In this document: positions 24,067 to 33,014 of the stretch, one piece after another
Position numbering within the stretch: position 1 is the first letter of the stretch
How the letters are laid out: every line of letters begins with the position of its first letter
Source of the DNA: Enterocloster asparagiformis
GTDB taxonomy: Bacteria; Bacillota; Clostridia; Lachnospirales; Lachnospiraceae
Assembly (NCBI GenBank): GCA_018380885.1
Contig: JAGZSY010000011.1
Location: forward strand, 62,001-126,000
Length of the DNA: 64,000 nt
Reading direction: 5' to 3'
Position numbers and translations under genes: made by a program
The notes under the pieces: model-generated
Databases searched by the model: none
What the model was told of the DNA's origin: nothing
Seen by the model: only the letters and a program-made list of their open reading frames with translations

Positions 24067-25440
24067 TCATATAAGCTCTATCCCGGTTTTATTGCAATAA
24101 TCCACCAAAAACTCCCGCCGCGGCCCCCAAATGCCCCTATCCTGCTCCAGCTGCCGGCGAACAGCTTCATAATGTCGCAAAGCAAGGCCTTCCGCCTGCA
24201 TTGCGGCAGACTCCATCATCCGGTTCAAAATCACGTTTGCCTGACCTGTTTTCCCCTGGCCCAGCAGTGTGGCTGCCTGATCCTCAGCCCGCTCCGCCTC
24301 CCGCTCCAGCTGTTCTTCCAGCGTCCTCGCTTCCTTCTGTACCCCGGGCGCAAACCGCTCATAATCCGCACTGATGCCCATCGCCAAGCGCTCAAACAGC
24401 CACCACAGGGACTTGTTCTCAAACCGTTCCCCTCCCGCTTCCATGCTGGCCGGAAGCCAGCCCGTCAGATATACCGGCAGATACACGGAGCAGCAGGGCA
24501 GGGACATGGCGTGGCGCGCCACAGGTCCCAGGCCGGCCCGGTAAAGCAGCTGCATGGATGCTGTGGTCTGGCATGCATCCCAAGTCATGGCGTGCATACA
24601 GATGGTGGAAAACGTCCCGTATGCCGCCCCAAAACGCGGTTTTAATAAATCGTCCTCGTAGTGATCTCGCATCAGCCTCCTGATCCCCGGGATATCCAGA
24701 GGCTTCTCGTCAGCCAGCAACTGATTCATACGCCTCCACCGCGTAACGGAATTAGTCTGCCTGGATGCAGGAAGCGTATAGGCTTTGGCAAAATTGAACG
24801 GCTCTCCCGGGAACAGCCAGCCGTTCTCCCGAGCATGCTGCTCCAGGTCGCTGCTGCAAATGTCGAATTTCTGTTCAATGGAATAACAGTTGCTGATCGC
24901 CGCATACGTGTGGATCTGCCGTGTTATCCACCGGCGTCCCGCAGTCTCCAGAATCCAGATTTCATGGGCATCCATCACCATATATGAGTTTTCATACCGC
25001 CGTTCAAACAGACGGCTTGCATTTCCACGCTGCCCGTATTGTCCGAGCAGACCGGTTATGACGTTAATCGCCTCTCTGGCTGTTGCCCCCCGTTCCAGCC
25101 CCAGACGAAGCAAATCCATCCCCAGAAGCCCGGTGCACTGTTCTCCGCTTTCATCCCGGCTGCCCTGAGCCTCGTTGGCGATCGCCACGCCACGCTCATT
25201 AACCCCCATTTCAAAGCCCCAGATCCAGTAGGGCTTTGACCCGAGAACCCCGTAAGTGTGCGCGGCCTGAGGGATGGAAATATAGGTGCAGGCAACCATT
25301 TCTCCAGCTCCGTGATCCTGCGGTGAGAACCATACGAGCGGTTGCGCCTCCCCCAGAGGCCGGTCGCTGTTTTTAGCCATTATATTGCTGTTGTGCGCAC
25401 AAAACTGCGCTGTTACCGCAAGGGTGTCGCATGATAGCAT
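24067..25440 (-). CDS. C69-family dipeptidase (Ntn-hydrolase)
   Basis: The start at 25440 follows AAGGAGGAA and gives 457 residues. The N-terminus MLSCDTLAVTAQFC places Cys4 as the likely Ntn nucleophile after short processing. It is followed by NSNIMAKNSDRPLGE, typical of C69/secernin-type peptidases, then GFEMGVNERGVAIANEA and SYMVMDAHEIWILETAGRRW. These enzymes cleave dipeptides or acyl-amide bonds. It follows the LysR gene by 23 bases in the same direction and diverges from the M20/diaminopropionate operon, so it may supply amino acids to that pathway. Confidence 0.83.
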   Translation of the reverse strand: MLSCDTLAVTAQFCAHNSNIMAKNSDRPLGEAQPLVWFSPQDHGAGEMVACTYISIPQAAHTYGVLGSKPYWIWGFEMGVNERGVAIANEAQGSRDESGEQCTGLLGMDLLRLGLERGATAREAINVITGLLGQYGQRGNASRLFERRYENSYMVMDAHEIWILETAGRRWITRQIHTYAAISNCYSIEQKFDICSSDLEQHARENGWLFPGEPFNFAKAYTLPASRQTNSVTRWRRMNQLLADEKPLDIPGIRRLMRDHYEDDLLKPRFGAAYGTFSTICMHAMTWDACQTTASMQLLYRAGLGPVARHAMSLPCCSVYLPVYLTGWLPASMEAGGERFENKSLWWLFERLAMGISADYERFAPGVQKEARTLEEQLEREAERAEDQAATLLGQGKTGQANVILNRMMESAAMQAEGLALRHYEAVRRQLEQDRGIWGPRREFLVDYCNKTGIELI

Positions 25441-25463
25441 GATGTATTCCTCCTTAAAGATGA

Positions 25464-26393
25464 TTAATCCGGTATGCGAAATGATTGCCTCAGTATTTCG
25501 ATAAAGGACCGTTCCGGCGGCATCAGCACGTACCCCTCGCGCCGGATCCAATATGTTTTGATTGTAAGTCCGGTATCATTCAGAGGAATATATTGAATAT
25601 TCTGCGTCACCCCCAGGTTGTAACGGCTCCAGTCGCAGCCCAAATAATAACCGTCCGTTCCCTCAATCACCTGCAACAGCGTTCCCCGATCCTGCACTAT
25701 AATCCGTTTTTCCACCACATTTTGGTTATACTGAAAAATATCGGAACAATAGTTGATCTTTGTGATATCCTCGTCCGAGTAGGTTACATGGGGATATATG
25801 TCCAGCGCCTTGCTGCCTATGCTAATCTGTCCGGACAATGGGTGGCCGCAGCGCACCTGGGCGCACACAGGACTCTCGTCCAGCAGATGGCTCTCCAACC
25901 CCAGATTCCGGCACATTTGCAAGAAATCCGGCTCCCGCTCGTTGGTAGTGTGGAGCACCCCCAGATGGCAGACTCTATTCGATACCAGGCGCAGGATATT
26001 TTCCGTGGGCTCCTCCTGAAGGGCCAGATTCAGCAGCTTTGCCTCGCCACAGTTTTTCTGGTAGAAATTAACAAACGCTCCTACCACCACGGAACAACGC
26101 TGCGTCGCAATCAGAAGGGTAATCTCCGCTGTTCTCTGACAGCCAAAGTACTGGCTGTCCAATTCCTCCATATCGGCCAGTACCTTCTTCACCTTGGTCA
26201 AAAACAGCGCCCCATCATTTGTTGTGATCACGCCCTTGTTGGTTCGCCTGAAAATTGTGATGCCGGTCTGTGCCTCAACTTCCTTGAGAATACGGCTCAG
26301 GGTCGATTGCGATACATACAACGACTGGGCCGCCCGGTTGATGGAGCCGATCTGCTCAATCTGTACCAAATAGCGTAGATTCTGAATATCCAT
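25464..26393 (-). CDS. LysR-family transcriptional regulator
   Basis: The 309-residue regulator has the N-terminal winged helix-turn-helix LRYLVQIEQIGSINRAAQSL and VSQSTLSRILKEVEAQTG, followed by a linker helix and a substrate-binding-like effector domain. It is encoded just upstream of the C69 peptidase and diverges from the M20-YfcC-DpaL operon, the standard layout for a LysR activator of the divergent genes. The 10-bp inverted repeat at 26554-26595 is a candidate binding site. The effector is likely an amino acid or peptide product (inference). Confidence 0.9.
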   Translation of the reverse strand: MDIQNLRYLVQIEQIGSINRAAQSLYVSQSTLSRILKEVEAQTGITIFRRTNKGVITTNDGALFLTKVKKVLADMEELDSQYFGCQRTAEITLLIATQRCSVVVGAFVNFYQKNCGEAKLLNLALQEEPTENILRLVSNRVCHLGVLHTTNEREPDFLQMCRNLGLESHLLDESPVCAQVRCGHPLSGQISIGSKALDIYPHVTYSDEDITKINYCSDIFQYNQNVVEKRIIVQDRGTLLQVIEGTDGYYLGCDWSRYNLGVTQNIQYIPLNDTGLTIKTYWIRREGYVLMPPERSFIEILRQSFRIPD

Positions 26394-26522
26394 CCGTATT
26401 GTCCTCCGTTATTTTTACAATACCTGTTTTTAAACAGTATTGCAACTGAAATCTCGCACAGTGTTATGAAGATTCTGCATGGCCGCTATGGCAAAAACGC
26501 GCTTCTCGGAATCATCGGCCTT

Positions 26523-26531
26523 TGCTATAAT
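26523..26531 (+). promoter_or_regulatory. Extended -10 promoter candidate for the diaminopropionate operon
   Basis: TGCTATAAT is a perfect extended -10 box; the -35 region (about 26503) is poor, as expected for an activator-dependent promoter. The start near 26538 would give a leader of about 185 bases that contains the inverted repeat at 26554-26595. Confidence 0.45.
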
Positions 26532-26553
26532 TTTTTATAACAATTTATATTTC

Positions 26554-26595
26554 ACTCAAACTTGGACTCAGAGAGACATTGTGCGAAGTTTGAGT
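26554..26595. promoter_or_regulatory. 10-bp perfect inverted repeat, candidate LysR operator
   Basis: ACTCAAACTT (26554-26563) and AAGTTTGAGT (26586-26595), separated by 22 bases, in the 330-base divergent gap 26394-26723, which holds no gene. Two half-sites about three helical turns apart would suit a LysR tetramer. If the extended -10 is right the site lies downstream of it, so the true promoter might instead be nearer 26640-26690. Confidence 0.5.
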
Positions 26596-26723
26596 AAAAA
26601 AGTGAATTCCATTTTTTTGTCATTTGCCGGCAATAGACAGAAGGGTGATCATTAAAATTCGGAATCATTGGGCAGACGTGTCTGAAGATTTTCCGGGAGT
26701 TCAAATTTTACAGGAGGAAGGAA

Positions 26724-27914
26724 ATGGAAAGAACAGATTTGGCCCATTTGATCAAAGCGCGGGTTGGAGATCGAAAAGAGGAACTTTTGAATTTTTGTCG
26801 GGACCTGTTGCGAATCAAAAGTTATACGTTTGAAGAGGAGGCCGCGGTAAAAAGAGTCATAGAAGAAATGAAAAAGCTGGACTATGACAAAGCTTATATT
26901 GATGAATGCGGCAATGCAATTGGGGTAATTGGAGATGGTCCGGATGTCATCCTTTTTGACGGACATATCGATACTGTACAGGAAGGCGATATAAGCAAGT
27001 GGGTTGTGGACCCCTTTGGTGCAGAGATAAAAGATGGAAATCTTTATGGGCTGGGCGCATCGGATATGAAGGTACCGGGAGCGGTTATGGTATATGCCGC
27101 CGCGATTATGAAGGAGCTTCATTTAGACCGGAAAAAAACGATCGTCATCAGCTTTTCCGTTATGGAAGAAGATATGGATGGCGTGGCGCTGGACCATATC
27201 CTGACAAACAGCGGATATAAGCCGCGGGCAGTCATTATATGTGAGGCCACGGATCTGCGTCTTTGCCATGGGCATGGCGGACGTTCCATGTTCCGCGTGA
27301 CAATGCCGGGGATCCCAACCCATTGCAGCCGGCCGGAGGATGGCGTAAACGCTGTATATGATATGCAGGAGATTATTAGCAGAGTAGTAAAGTTAAGCGA
27401 CGATTTGCTGGCTCAGGAAAGGGAAAACGGGACCATTGCCCTTTCCAAAATCGAGAACTCCTCCGCCTCTCTTAATGCGGTGCCTTATAGCTGCAGCATT
27501 TACCTAGACAGACGGACAACCAGTCATTTGACACCAGAGAGACAGTTTGAAGAGATGGAGCGGCTGGTAGCAGGAACGAACGCCACCTGGGAGGTTCTGG
27601 ATATTCATCATAAGACATGGAACGGGTATGAAGCGGTGATGCATTCCGTACTGCCAGCCTTTGATTTAGAGGAAAACCATGAGCTGGTAACAGCTGCGAA
27701 GAAAGCCTTTCTCGAGCTGTTTAACGAGGAAGTGGAAAATTTTCGTTTTAAAGGAACTACCAACGGGGTAAGCTCCGCCGGCAAACACAAAATTCCCACT
27801 ATCGTCTTTGGCGCAGGCGTGGAGAATATGTGTCATGAGGCCAATGAATATTGTCCGTTGGAGCATCTGGAAAAAGCATGCGCATTTTATGTGAAGCTGG
27901 TGGCAAATTTATAA
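26724..27914 (+). CDS. M20-family peptidase/deacetylase (YgeY-like), first copy
   Basis: The 396-residue metallopeptidase has FDGHIDTV with the first metal His, GLGASDMKVPG with the bridging Asp, VMEEDMDG with the catalytic Glu pair, and CEATDLRLCHGHGG; the dimerisation domain contains the conserved GIPTHCSRPEDGVNA. It resembles YgeY, encoded beside diaminopropionate ammonia-lyase in Escherichia coli (known context). It probably removes an acyl or aminoacyl group to release the amino acid degraded by DpaL. The start follows GGAGGAAGGAA. Base composition is lower in GC than in neighbouring housekeeping genes. Confidence 0.85.
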   Translation: MERTDLAHLIKARVGDRKEELLNFCRDLLRIKSYTFEEEAAVKRVIEEMKKLDYDKAYIDECGNAIGVIGDGPDVILFDGHIDTVQEGDISKWVVDPFGAEIKDGNLYGLGASDMKVPGAVMVYAAAIMKELHLDRKKTIVISFSVMEEDMDGVALDHILTNSGYKPRAVIICEATDLRLCHGHGGRSMFRVTMPGIPTHCSRPEDGVNAVYDMQEIISRVVKLSDDLLAQERENGTIALSKIENSSASLNAVPYSCSIYLDRRTTSHLTPERQFEEMERLVAGTNATWEVLDIHHKTWNGYEAVMHSVLPAFDLEENHELVTAAKKAFLELFNEEVENFRFKGTTNGVSSAGKHKIPTIVFGAGVENMCHEANEYCPLEHLEKACAFYVKLVANL

Positions 27915-27941
27915 TTTAAAATTAGATTGGAGTTGAAAAAG

Positions 27942-29363
27942 ATGTCTCAAACGAATATGGAACGCAGCGCAAAAACAAGGAAAAGGAAATTAACGATCCC
28001 TCATATTTTTATCATTCTTCTTGGAATTATGCTTCTTATGGCAGTGTTGACTTATATTATTCCGGCCGGAGAATTCGACCGTGTAGAAGGGGTAGACGGA
28101 AGAATGCTGGTCGTGGCAGACTCCTTTCACACGGTGGAACGAAATCCAACGACTTTTATGGAATTCTTTACAGCCATTCCCACTGGTTTTGTAGATGCCG
28201 GCTGGGTGATCGCATTGACCTTCTGCGTAGGCGGAGGCTTTGTGGTGCTGAAAAAAACAGGCTTTATTCATGGTGCCATCTCAGCGCTTGCCCGTAAGCT
28301 GTCCGGAAAAGGGATCATTATCATTCCGATTTTGATGATTACCTTTGCGGTCATTGATTGCTTTATCGGTATGTGTGAGCTGTGTATGGTATATGTGCCC
28401 ATTATCCTGCCATTGATGTTGGTTCTGGGCTTTGATTCGATTACCGCCTGCGCAGTTGCGCTTTGCGGTTCGGCCGCCGGCTTTACCGCCGCGCTGGCAA
28501 ATCCGTTTACGGTGGGAATCGGACAAAAAATCGCTGGGCTGCCACTGTATTCCGGATGGCAGTATCGCCTGATCGTTTTGCTTGTCATGACACTCATCGC
28601 GATTGCATACGTAATGCGTTATGCCAAAAAGGTAAAAAAGAATCCTCTGCTCAGTTCAGTATATGACATCGACCAAAAACGCGAGCTGGATACAGAGGCT
28701 GCCAACGTTGGTCTGACCGTCAGACAAAAGCTCGCGGGCTTAAGTGCCGGTATTTTATTCGTATTTATGATTATCGGCGTATTCTTCCGGGGTTACGATA
28801 TGCCGGAGATTGGTGCGATATTCGTACTCATTGGTCTGGTTTCCGGTTTAGTTTCCGGAATGAAGGGACAGGAAATCTGCGACGCGTTTATGGAAGGTTG
28901 TCATGATGTTCTTTTAGGTGCTTTGATTGTCGGTCTTGCAAGAGGCATAAGCGTAATTATGAACGAGAGCATGATTATTGATACCATCGTTTACGGTCTT
29001 TCCCAGGTGATCACAGGTGTTCCCAGCGCATTTGCCGCTGTCGGCATGCTGGCCGTTCAGACATTGCTAAATTTCTTGGTAAACTCAGGGAGCGGGCAGA
29101 CGGTCGTCTCTATGCCGATTATGGCGCCCTTGTCTGACGTGGTGGGTGTTACAAGACAGACCGCAGTACTCGCTCTGCAATTTGGAGACGGATTTTCGAA
29201 CATCGTATATCCGGTTGCCGGCTACCTGATGGCGACCCTCGGCCTGGCAAAGGTCCCATATGAAAAGTGGCTAAAATTTATTCTTCCGCTATTCGGCATT
29301 TGGACATGTGTAGGCGCGGTATTCCTGGTAATCGCGCAGATGATTCAATGGGGCCCTTTCTAA
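27942..29363 (+). CDS. YfcC-family membrane transporter (C4-dicarboxylate/amino-acid carrier superfamily)
   Basis: The start at 27942 (MSQTNMERS) follows TTGGAG; an earlier TTG is less likely. The 473-residue protein has about 12 hydrophobic helices and begins with a basic N-terminus followed by LTIPHIFIILLGIMLLMAVL and TYIIPAGEFDRV, the family hallmark. The NSGSGQTVVSMPIMAPLSD segment is the conserved transport motif. YfcC/ArcD-like carriers move amino acids or dicarboxylates. Its place between the M20 and DpaL genes suggests uptake of the acylated substrate or export of an end product. Confidence 0.85.
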   Translation: MSQTNMERSAKTRKRKLTIPHIFIILLGIMLLMAVLTYIIPAGEFDRVEGVDGRMLVVADSFHTVERNPTTFMEFFTAIPTGFVDAGWVIALTFCVGGGFVVLKKTGFIHGAISALARKLSGKGIIIIPILMITFAVIDCFIGMCELCMVYVPIILPLMLVLGFDSITACAVALCGSAAGFTAALANPFTVGIGQKIAGLPLYSGWQYRLIVLLVMTLIAIAYVMRYAKKVKKNPLLSSVYDIDQKRELDTEAANVGLTVRQKLAGLSAGILFVFMIIGVFFRGYDMPEIGAIFVLIGLVSGLVSGMKGQEICDAFMEGCHDVLLGALIVGLARGISVIMNESMIIDTIVYGLSQVITGVPSAFAAVGMLAVQTLLNFLVNSGSGQTVVSMPIMAPLSDVVGVTRQTAVLALQFGDGFSNIVYPVAGYLMATLGLAKVPYEKWLKFILPLFGIWTCVGAVFLVIAQMIQWGPF

Positions 29364-29388
29364 GATAACTTACAGGAGGATACTGGTG

Positions 29389-30585
29389 ATGGATGCTATA
29401 AAATGGGTTGCTAATCGGATGCCCAAAACAGATGACAGACAGCTTCCGATTATGGCGCTTTCCGAGATAAAAAAGGCTAGAACCTTTCACGAGAGTTTCC
29501 CGCAATATATGAGGACACCTATGGCAAAGCTTGATCAGATGGCGAAGTATCTCGGAGTAAAAGAAATCTATGTAAAGGACGAATCTTATCGCTTCGGCTT
29601 AAATGCGTTTAAGGTACTGGGCGGCTCCTATGCCCTGGCCTGTTATATTGCAAAGGAAACAGGAAAAAATATAACTGATCTGCCTTATTCTGTCTTGACT
29701 TCCGACAAACTTCGCGAGGAATTTGGGCAGGCCACCTTCTTCACCGCGACCGATGGAAATCACGGAAGAGGTGTGGCGTGGGCAGCCGGTAAGTTTCATC
29801 AGAAAGTAGTTGTACATATGCCTGCTGGCACCACAGAAACTCGTCTGGAGAATATCCGAAAAGAAGGTGCAACCGTGGATATCACTGATTTGAACTACGA
29901 TGATTGTGTTCAACTGTCTGCAAAAGAAGCGGCCGAAACACCGGGAGGCGTGGTGGTACAGGACACAGCCTGGGATGGCTATGAGGAAATCCCCGCCTGG
30001 ATCATGCAGGGCTACGGCACGATGGCTATGGAGGCGGATGAACAATTAACGGAGTTAGGATGTGATCATCCGACTCATGTATTCATACAGGCGGGTGTCG
30101 GCTCACTGGCTGGCGCAGTGGTCGGCTATCTGTCCAACCGGTATCCGGACAATCCGCCGACATTTGTGGTGGTGGAGGCCGATGCGGCCGCATGCCTCTA
30201 TAAGAGTGCTGTCGCGGGAGACGGCGAAATTCGCATCGTAGAAGGCGCCATGCAGACCATAATGGCTGGCCTTGCCTGTGGCGCCCCCAATATCCTTTCC
30301 TGGGATATTTTAAAGAACCACGTGCAGGTATTCGTCTCTGTTCCTGATTGGGTGGCTGCAAAAGGAATGAGAATGCTGGCCGCTCCGTTGAAGGGCGACC
30401 CTCAGGTGATCTCCGGTGAATCAGGAGCGGCCCCCTTTGGCACACTGGCAGCCATGAGGGATTATAAAGATTTAAAAGAAGCCGTAGGGCTGGACAAGAA
30501 CTCCAAGGTGCTTCTGTTTTCTACCGAAGGCGATACAGATCCGGAATATTATAAACGTATTGTCTGGGAAGGAATTGCACAGTAG
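29389..30585 (+). CDS. dpaL: 2,3-Diaminopropionate ammonia-lyase
   Basis: The 398-residue fold-type II PLP enzyme (GTG at 29386 is an equally possible start; AGGAGG lies 9 bases before the ATG) shows KDESYRFGLNAFKVLGGSYA with the PLP-binding Lys75, ATDGNHGRGVAWAA with the Asp used in proton transfer, and the C-terminal LLFSTEGDTDPEYYK. This matches YgeX/DpaL, which turns 2,3-diaminopropionate into pyruvate and two ammonia. It is flanked by two YgeY-like M20 hydrolases. The substrate may come from peptides or from plant-derived diaminopropionate conjugates (inference). Confidence 0.92.
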   Translation: MDAIKWVANRMPKTDDRQLPIMALSEIKKARTFHESFPQYMRTPMAKLDQMAKYLGVKEIYVKDESYRFGLNAFKVLGGSYALACYIAKETGKNITDLPYSVLTSDKLREEFGQATFFTATDGNHGRGVAWAAGKFHQKVVVHMPAGTTETRLENIRKEGATVDITDLNYDDCVQLSAKEAAETPGGVVVQDTAWDGYEEIPAWIMQGYGTMAMEADEQLTELGCDHPTHVFIQAGVGSLAGAVVGYLSNRYPDNPPTFVVVEADAAACLYKSAVAGDGEIRIVEGAMQTIMAGLACGAPNILSWDILKNHVQVFVSVPDWVAAKGMRMLAAPLKGDPQVISGESGAAPFGTLAAMRDYKDLKEAVGLDKNSKVLLFSTEGDTDPEYYKRIVWEGIAQ

Positions 30586-30619
30586 TACTGCGGAAATATG
30601 AAGGGAGCCTAAACAAAAA

Positions 30620-31813
30620 GTGAATGATGCGATCAAATTAAAAATTGATGCGGTTATGGACGAACTGTCTCATGATCTAGTTACCTTTGCCAGAAAAATT
30701 GTGCGAACCAAGAGTATGACCTGCGAGGAACAGGAAGTTGCGGCTCTGATTGAGGCGGAAATGCAGAAGCTGGGATATGACGAAGTACGAATCGATGAAA
30801 CCGGAAATGTAATCGGCAGAATAGGAAACGGGTCTAAGATACTGCTTTTCGACTCCCACATGGACACGGTGACTGTGATCGATGAACACCAATGGGATGT
30901 GGATCCTTATGGCGGCGAAATCAAAGATGGAAAACTCTATGGGCGCGGCGCGGTGGATATGAAATGCCCGCTGGCGGCTTCGGTATATGGCGCCTGTATT
31001 GCAAAAAGGGTGGGACTTTCAAAAGATGTCACAATTTACGTGTCGGCCTCTGCCATGGAGGAAGATTTTGACGGTGAAGCAGTCAGACAGTTTTTGACAG
31101 CTACCGGCATTCGTCCCGATGGTGTGGTCATATGTGAACCCACAGACTTGAAGATTGCCACAGGACACAGAGGCAGGGCACTGATCGAGGTGACGGTAAC
31201 AGGAAAAGGCTGTCATGCAAGCAATCCCGCAAATGGAGTGAATCCGGTATACCTTATGGAAAATATCATCCACAAGGTACAGGAACAGGCGGCAGTTCTG
31301 GATGCCCGGGAAGGCGAGAAGGGCTCTGTGGCCCTGACAAATATCTATTGCAGCACGGCCTCCAACAATTCTGTTCCCCAGTCCGCTACCATAATACTTG
31401 ACAGACGCCTGGCAGTGGAAGAAACGGAGAATGTTATTACCGAAGAAATGAATCAGCTGGTTGCGGGGACAGATGGCACGTGGCGTTTCAGTAATATTCC
31501 ATCCCAAAGCTGGACAGGAAAAAAGTTTGTTTTCCATTCGTTTCTTCCGGCATGGAAAATCGCAAAGGACCAAGCCCTGGTCCTCGCCGCCAAAAAGGTA
31601 TATGAAACGATGCAGGGTAAAAAACCGATACTATTCCAGATGGAGGCAAGTACAAATGGTGTAACAACCGCCGGCATGTTTCATCTGCCGACAATTGTGT
31701 TGGGACCAGGAGATATCACTGTGGCCCACTCGGTAAATGAGTTTTGTGAGCTTCAAAGTATGTACGATGCAAGCCGTATTTATGCGGTATTGTGTTTGGA
31801 GAAATGGACGTGA
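30620..31813 (+). CDS. M20-family peptidase/deacetylase (YgeY-like), second copy
   Basis: The 397-residue protein has the same architecture as the first copy (FDSHMDTVTV, GRGAVDMKCP, AMEEDFDGEAV, CEPTDLKIATGHRGRA, GCHASNPANGVNP) but is clearly divergent from it, so the two likely differ in substrate. It starts at GTG 30620 behind AAGGGAGC and ends the operon. Having two related hydrolases around one lyase suggests that more than one conjugated form is processed. All predicted metal ligands are present. Confidence 0.85.
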   Translation: MNDAIKLKIDAVMDELSHDLVTFARKIVRTKSMTCEEQEVAALIEAEMQKLGYDEVRIDETGNVIGRIGNGSKILLFDSHMDTVTVIDEHQWDVDPYGGEIKDGKLYGRGAVDMKCPLAASVYGACIAKRVGLSKDVTIYVSASAMEEDFDGEAVRQFLTATGIRPDGVVICEPTDLKIATGHRGRALIEVTVTGKGCHASNPANGVNPVYLMENIIHKVQEQAAVLDAREGEKGSVALTNIYCSTASNNSVPQSATIILDRRLAVEETENVITEEMNQLVAGTDGTWRFSNIPSQSWTGKKFVFHSFLPAWKIAKDQALVLAAKKVYETMQGKKPILFQMEASTNGVTTAGMFHLPTIVLGPGDITVAHSVNEFCELQSMYDASRIYAVLCLEKWT

Positions 31814-31887
31814 GCTTGTAAATGCACCAAAAGGGCGCTGTCTCCGAGCTCCTGTGGTAACAGATCGACCTTGTCTACAATCCAAAA

Positions 31888-31915
31888 ACCGCCGGGGCAC
31901 CCCCGGCGGTTTTTT
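31888..31915. terminator. Bidirectional intrinsic terminator
   Basis: A perfect 10-bp stem ACCGCCGGGG (31888-31897) and CCCCGGCGGT (31901-31910) followed by TTTTT, and preceded by AAAAA. It closes the diaminopropionate operon on the plus strand and the ABC-GDPD-lacI operon on the minus strand. Confidence 0.9.
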
Positions 31916-31955
31916 CAATTCCCTGTCACCTTCCGCGTTCCAAACCCGCGGCCCG

Positions 31956-32951
31956 TCACACCGATCTCACGCTCCCGCGCATCAACAGCCTGGGCGCAAA
32001 CTCAATCTTCTTATAATACGTCCGCCCCGTCTCCATCTGATCCAACAGCGCGTAGATGGTCTCCGCGCCCAGGCGCTTGGTCTGCACGTCCACGGTGGTC
32101 AGGGGCGGGTTCATGAACTCGCCGGGGGAATCACCGTTGATGGAGATCACGGACACGTCCTCGGGCACCCGGATGCCCCTCTGAGCCAGAGCCTTTAACA
32201 TTCCGATGGCGATGGGGTCGTTAGACGCCGCGAAGGCGTCGGGCAGCGCCTCCCCCTTGTCCAGCCATTGCAGCATCATCCGGCAGCCGTTCTCCGCCCC
32301 GTGGGCGCCGTACACGGACTCCCGGCAGACCAGGCCTCCGGCCTCCGCCAGGCTTAAAAATACCCGGCGCTTGCTGTAGCGCGGCAGGATGCCCGGCGTC
32401 TCCTCGCCGCCGAAATAGACCACGGTGCGGACGCCCTGCTCTGCTAAGCAGCCCGCCATCAGCTCCACCGCGCCGCAGACGTCGTAGGTGACCCAGTCCA
32501 TGCGCTCAGGGCAGAAATTCATCAGGCCCGTAAAGACGATCTGCTGTGTTCTCACAGCTTTGGCGATGAACTCCACCTCCTCGCGGCTGAAGTTGCCCAT
32601 GATCACCGCGCCGTCGCAGGCCTCCACGTGGTGGCGCAGCATGCTGTAGGGCACGTACCGGTAGTCCAGCCCCCGCTCCATACAGGCCGCTTCCTGGCCG
32701 GTGCGCATGGAAAAATAGTAGGCGTTGTCCATCTGATTGTCAAAATGCGTGTCCTTGTGGACAATCACAATGTTCTTCCGGACCTGTTGGGTTTTCTGGC
32801 GCTTCTGCTCGTAGCCCACCTGCTCTGCGGCCGAAAAAATCCGCTTTCTGGTGTCCGGTGTGATCTTCAGTGTCGCGTCGTTTCTCAGCGCCCGCGATAC
32901 GGTTGTGACCGCAACTCCGGCCGCCGATGCCACGTCCTCTAATGTCGCCAT
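31956..32951 (-). CDS. LacI-family transcriptional regulator of the second ABC operon
   Basis: The 331-residue regulator begins MATLEDVASAAGVAVTTVSRAL, the canonical LacI HTH, and has the effector domain with DAFAASNDPIAIGMLKAL and the closing RLGAETIYALLDQ. It is the last gene of the ABC operon, 63 bases after the glycerophosphodiesterase. The CAGTAAA-type motifs at 38178-38364 in front of the operon are its possible operators. The inducer may be glycerophosphodiester- or sugar-derived. Confidence 0.9.
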   Translation of the reverse strand: MATLEDVASAAGVAVTTVSRALRNDATLKITPDTRKRIFSAAEQVGYEQKRQKTQQVRKNIVIVHKDTHFDNQMDNAYYFSMRTGQEAACMERGLDYRYVPYSMLRHHVEACDGAVIMGNFSREEVEFIAKAVRTQQIVFTGLMNFCPERMDWVTYDVCGAVELMAGCLAEQGVRTVVYFGGEETPGILPRYSKRRVFLSLAEAGGLVCRESVYGAHGAENGCRMMLQWLDKGEALPDAFAASNDPIAIGMLKALAQRGIRVPEDVSVISINGDSPGEFMNPPLTTVDVQTKRLGAETIYALLDQMETGRTYYKKIEFAPRLLMRGSVRSV

Positions 32952-33014
32952 ATGACTTCCTCCGCTTGGGCGCAGGCCGTTTTTTGGCGCCCTGCACGCT
33001 TTTGTTTCATTGTA

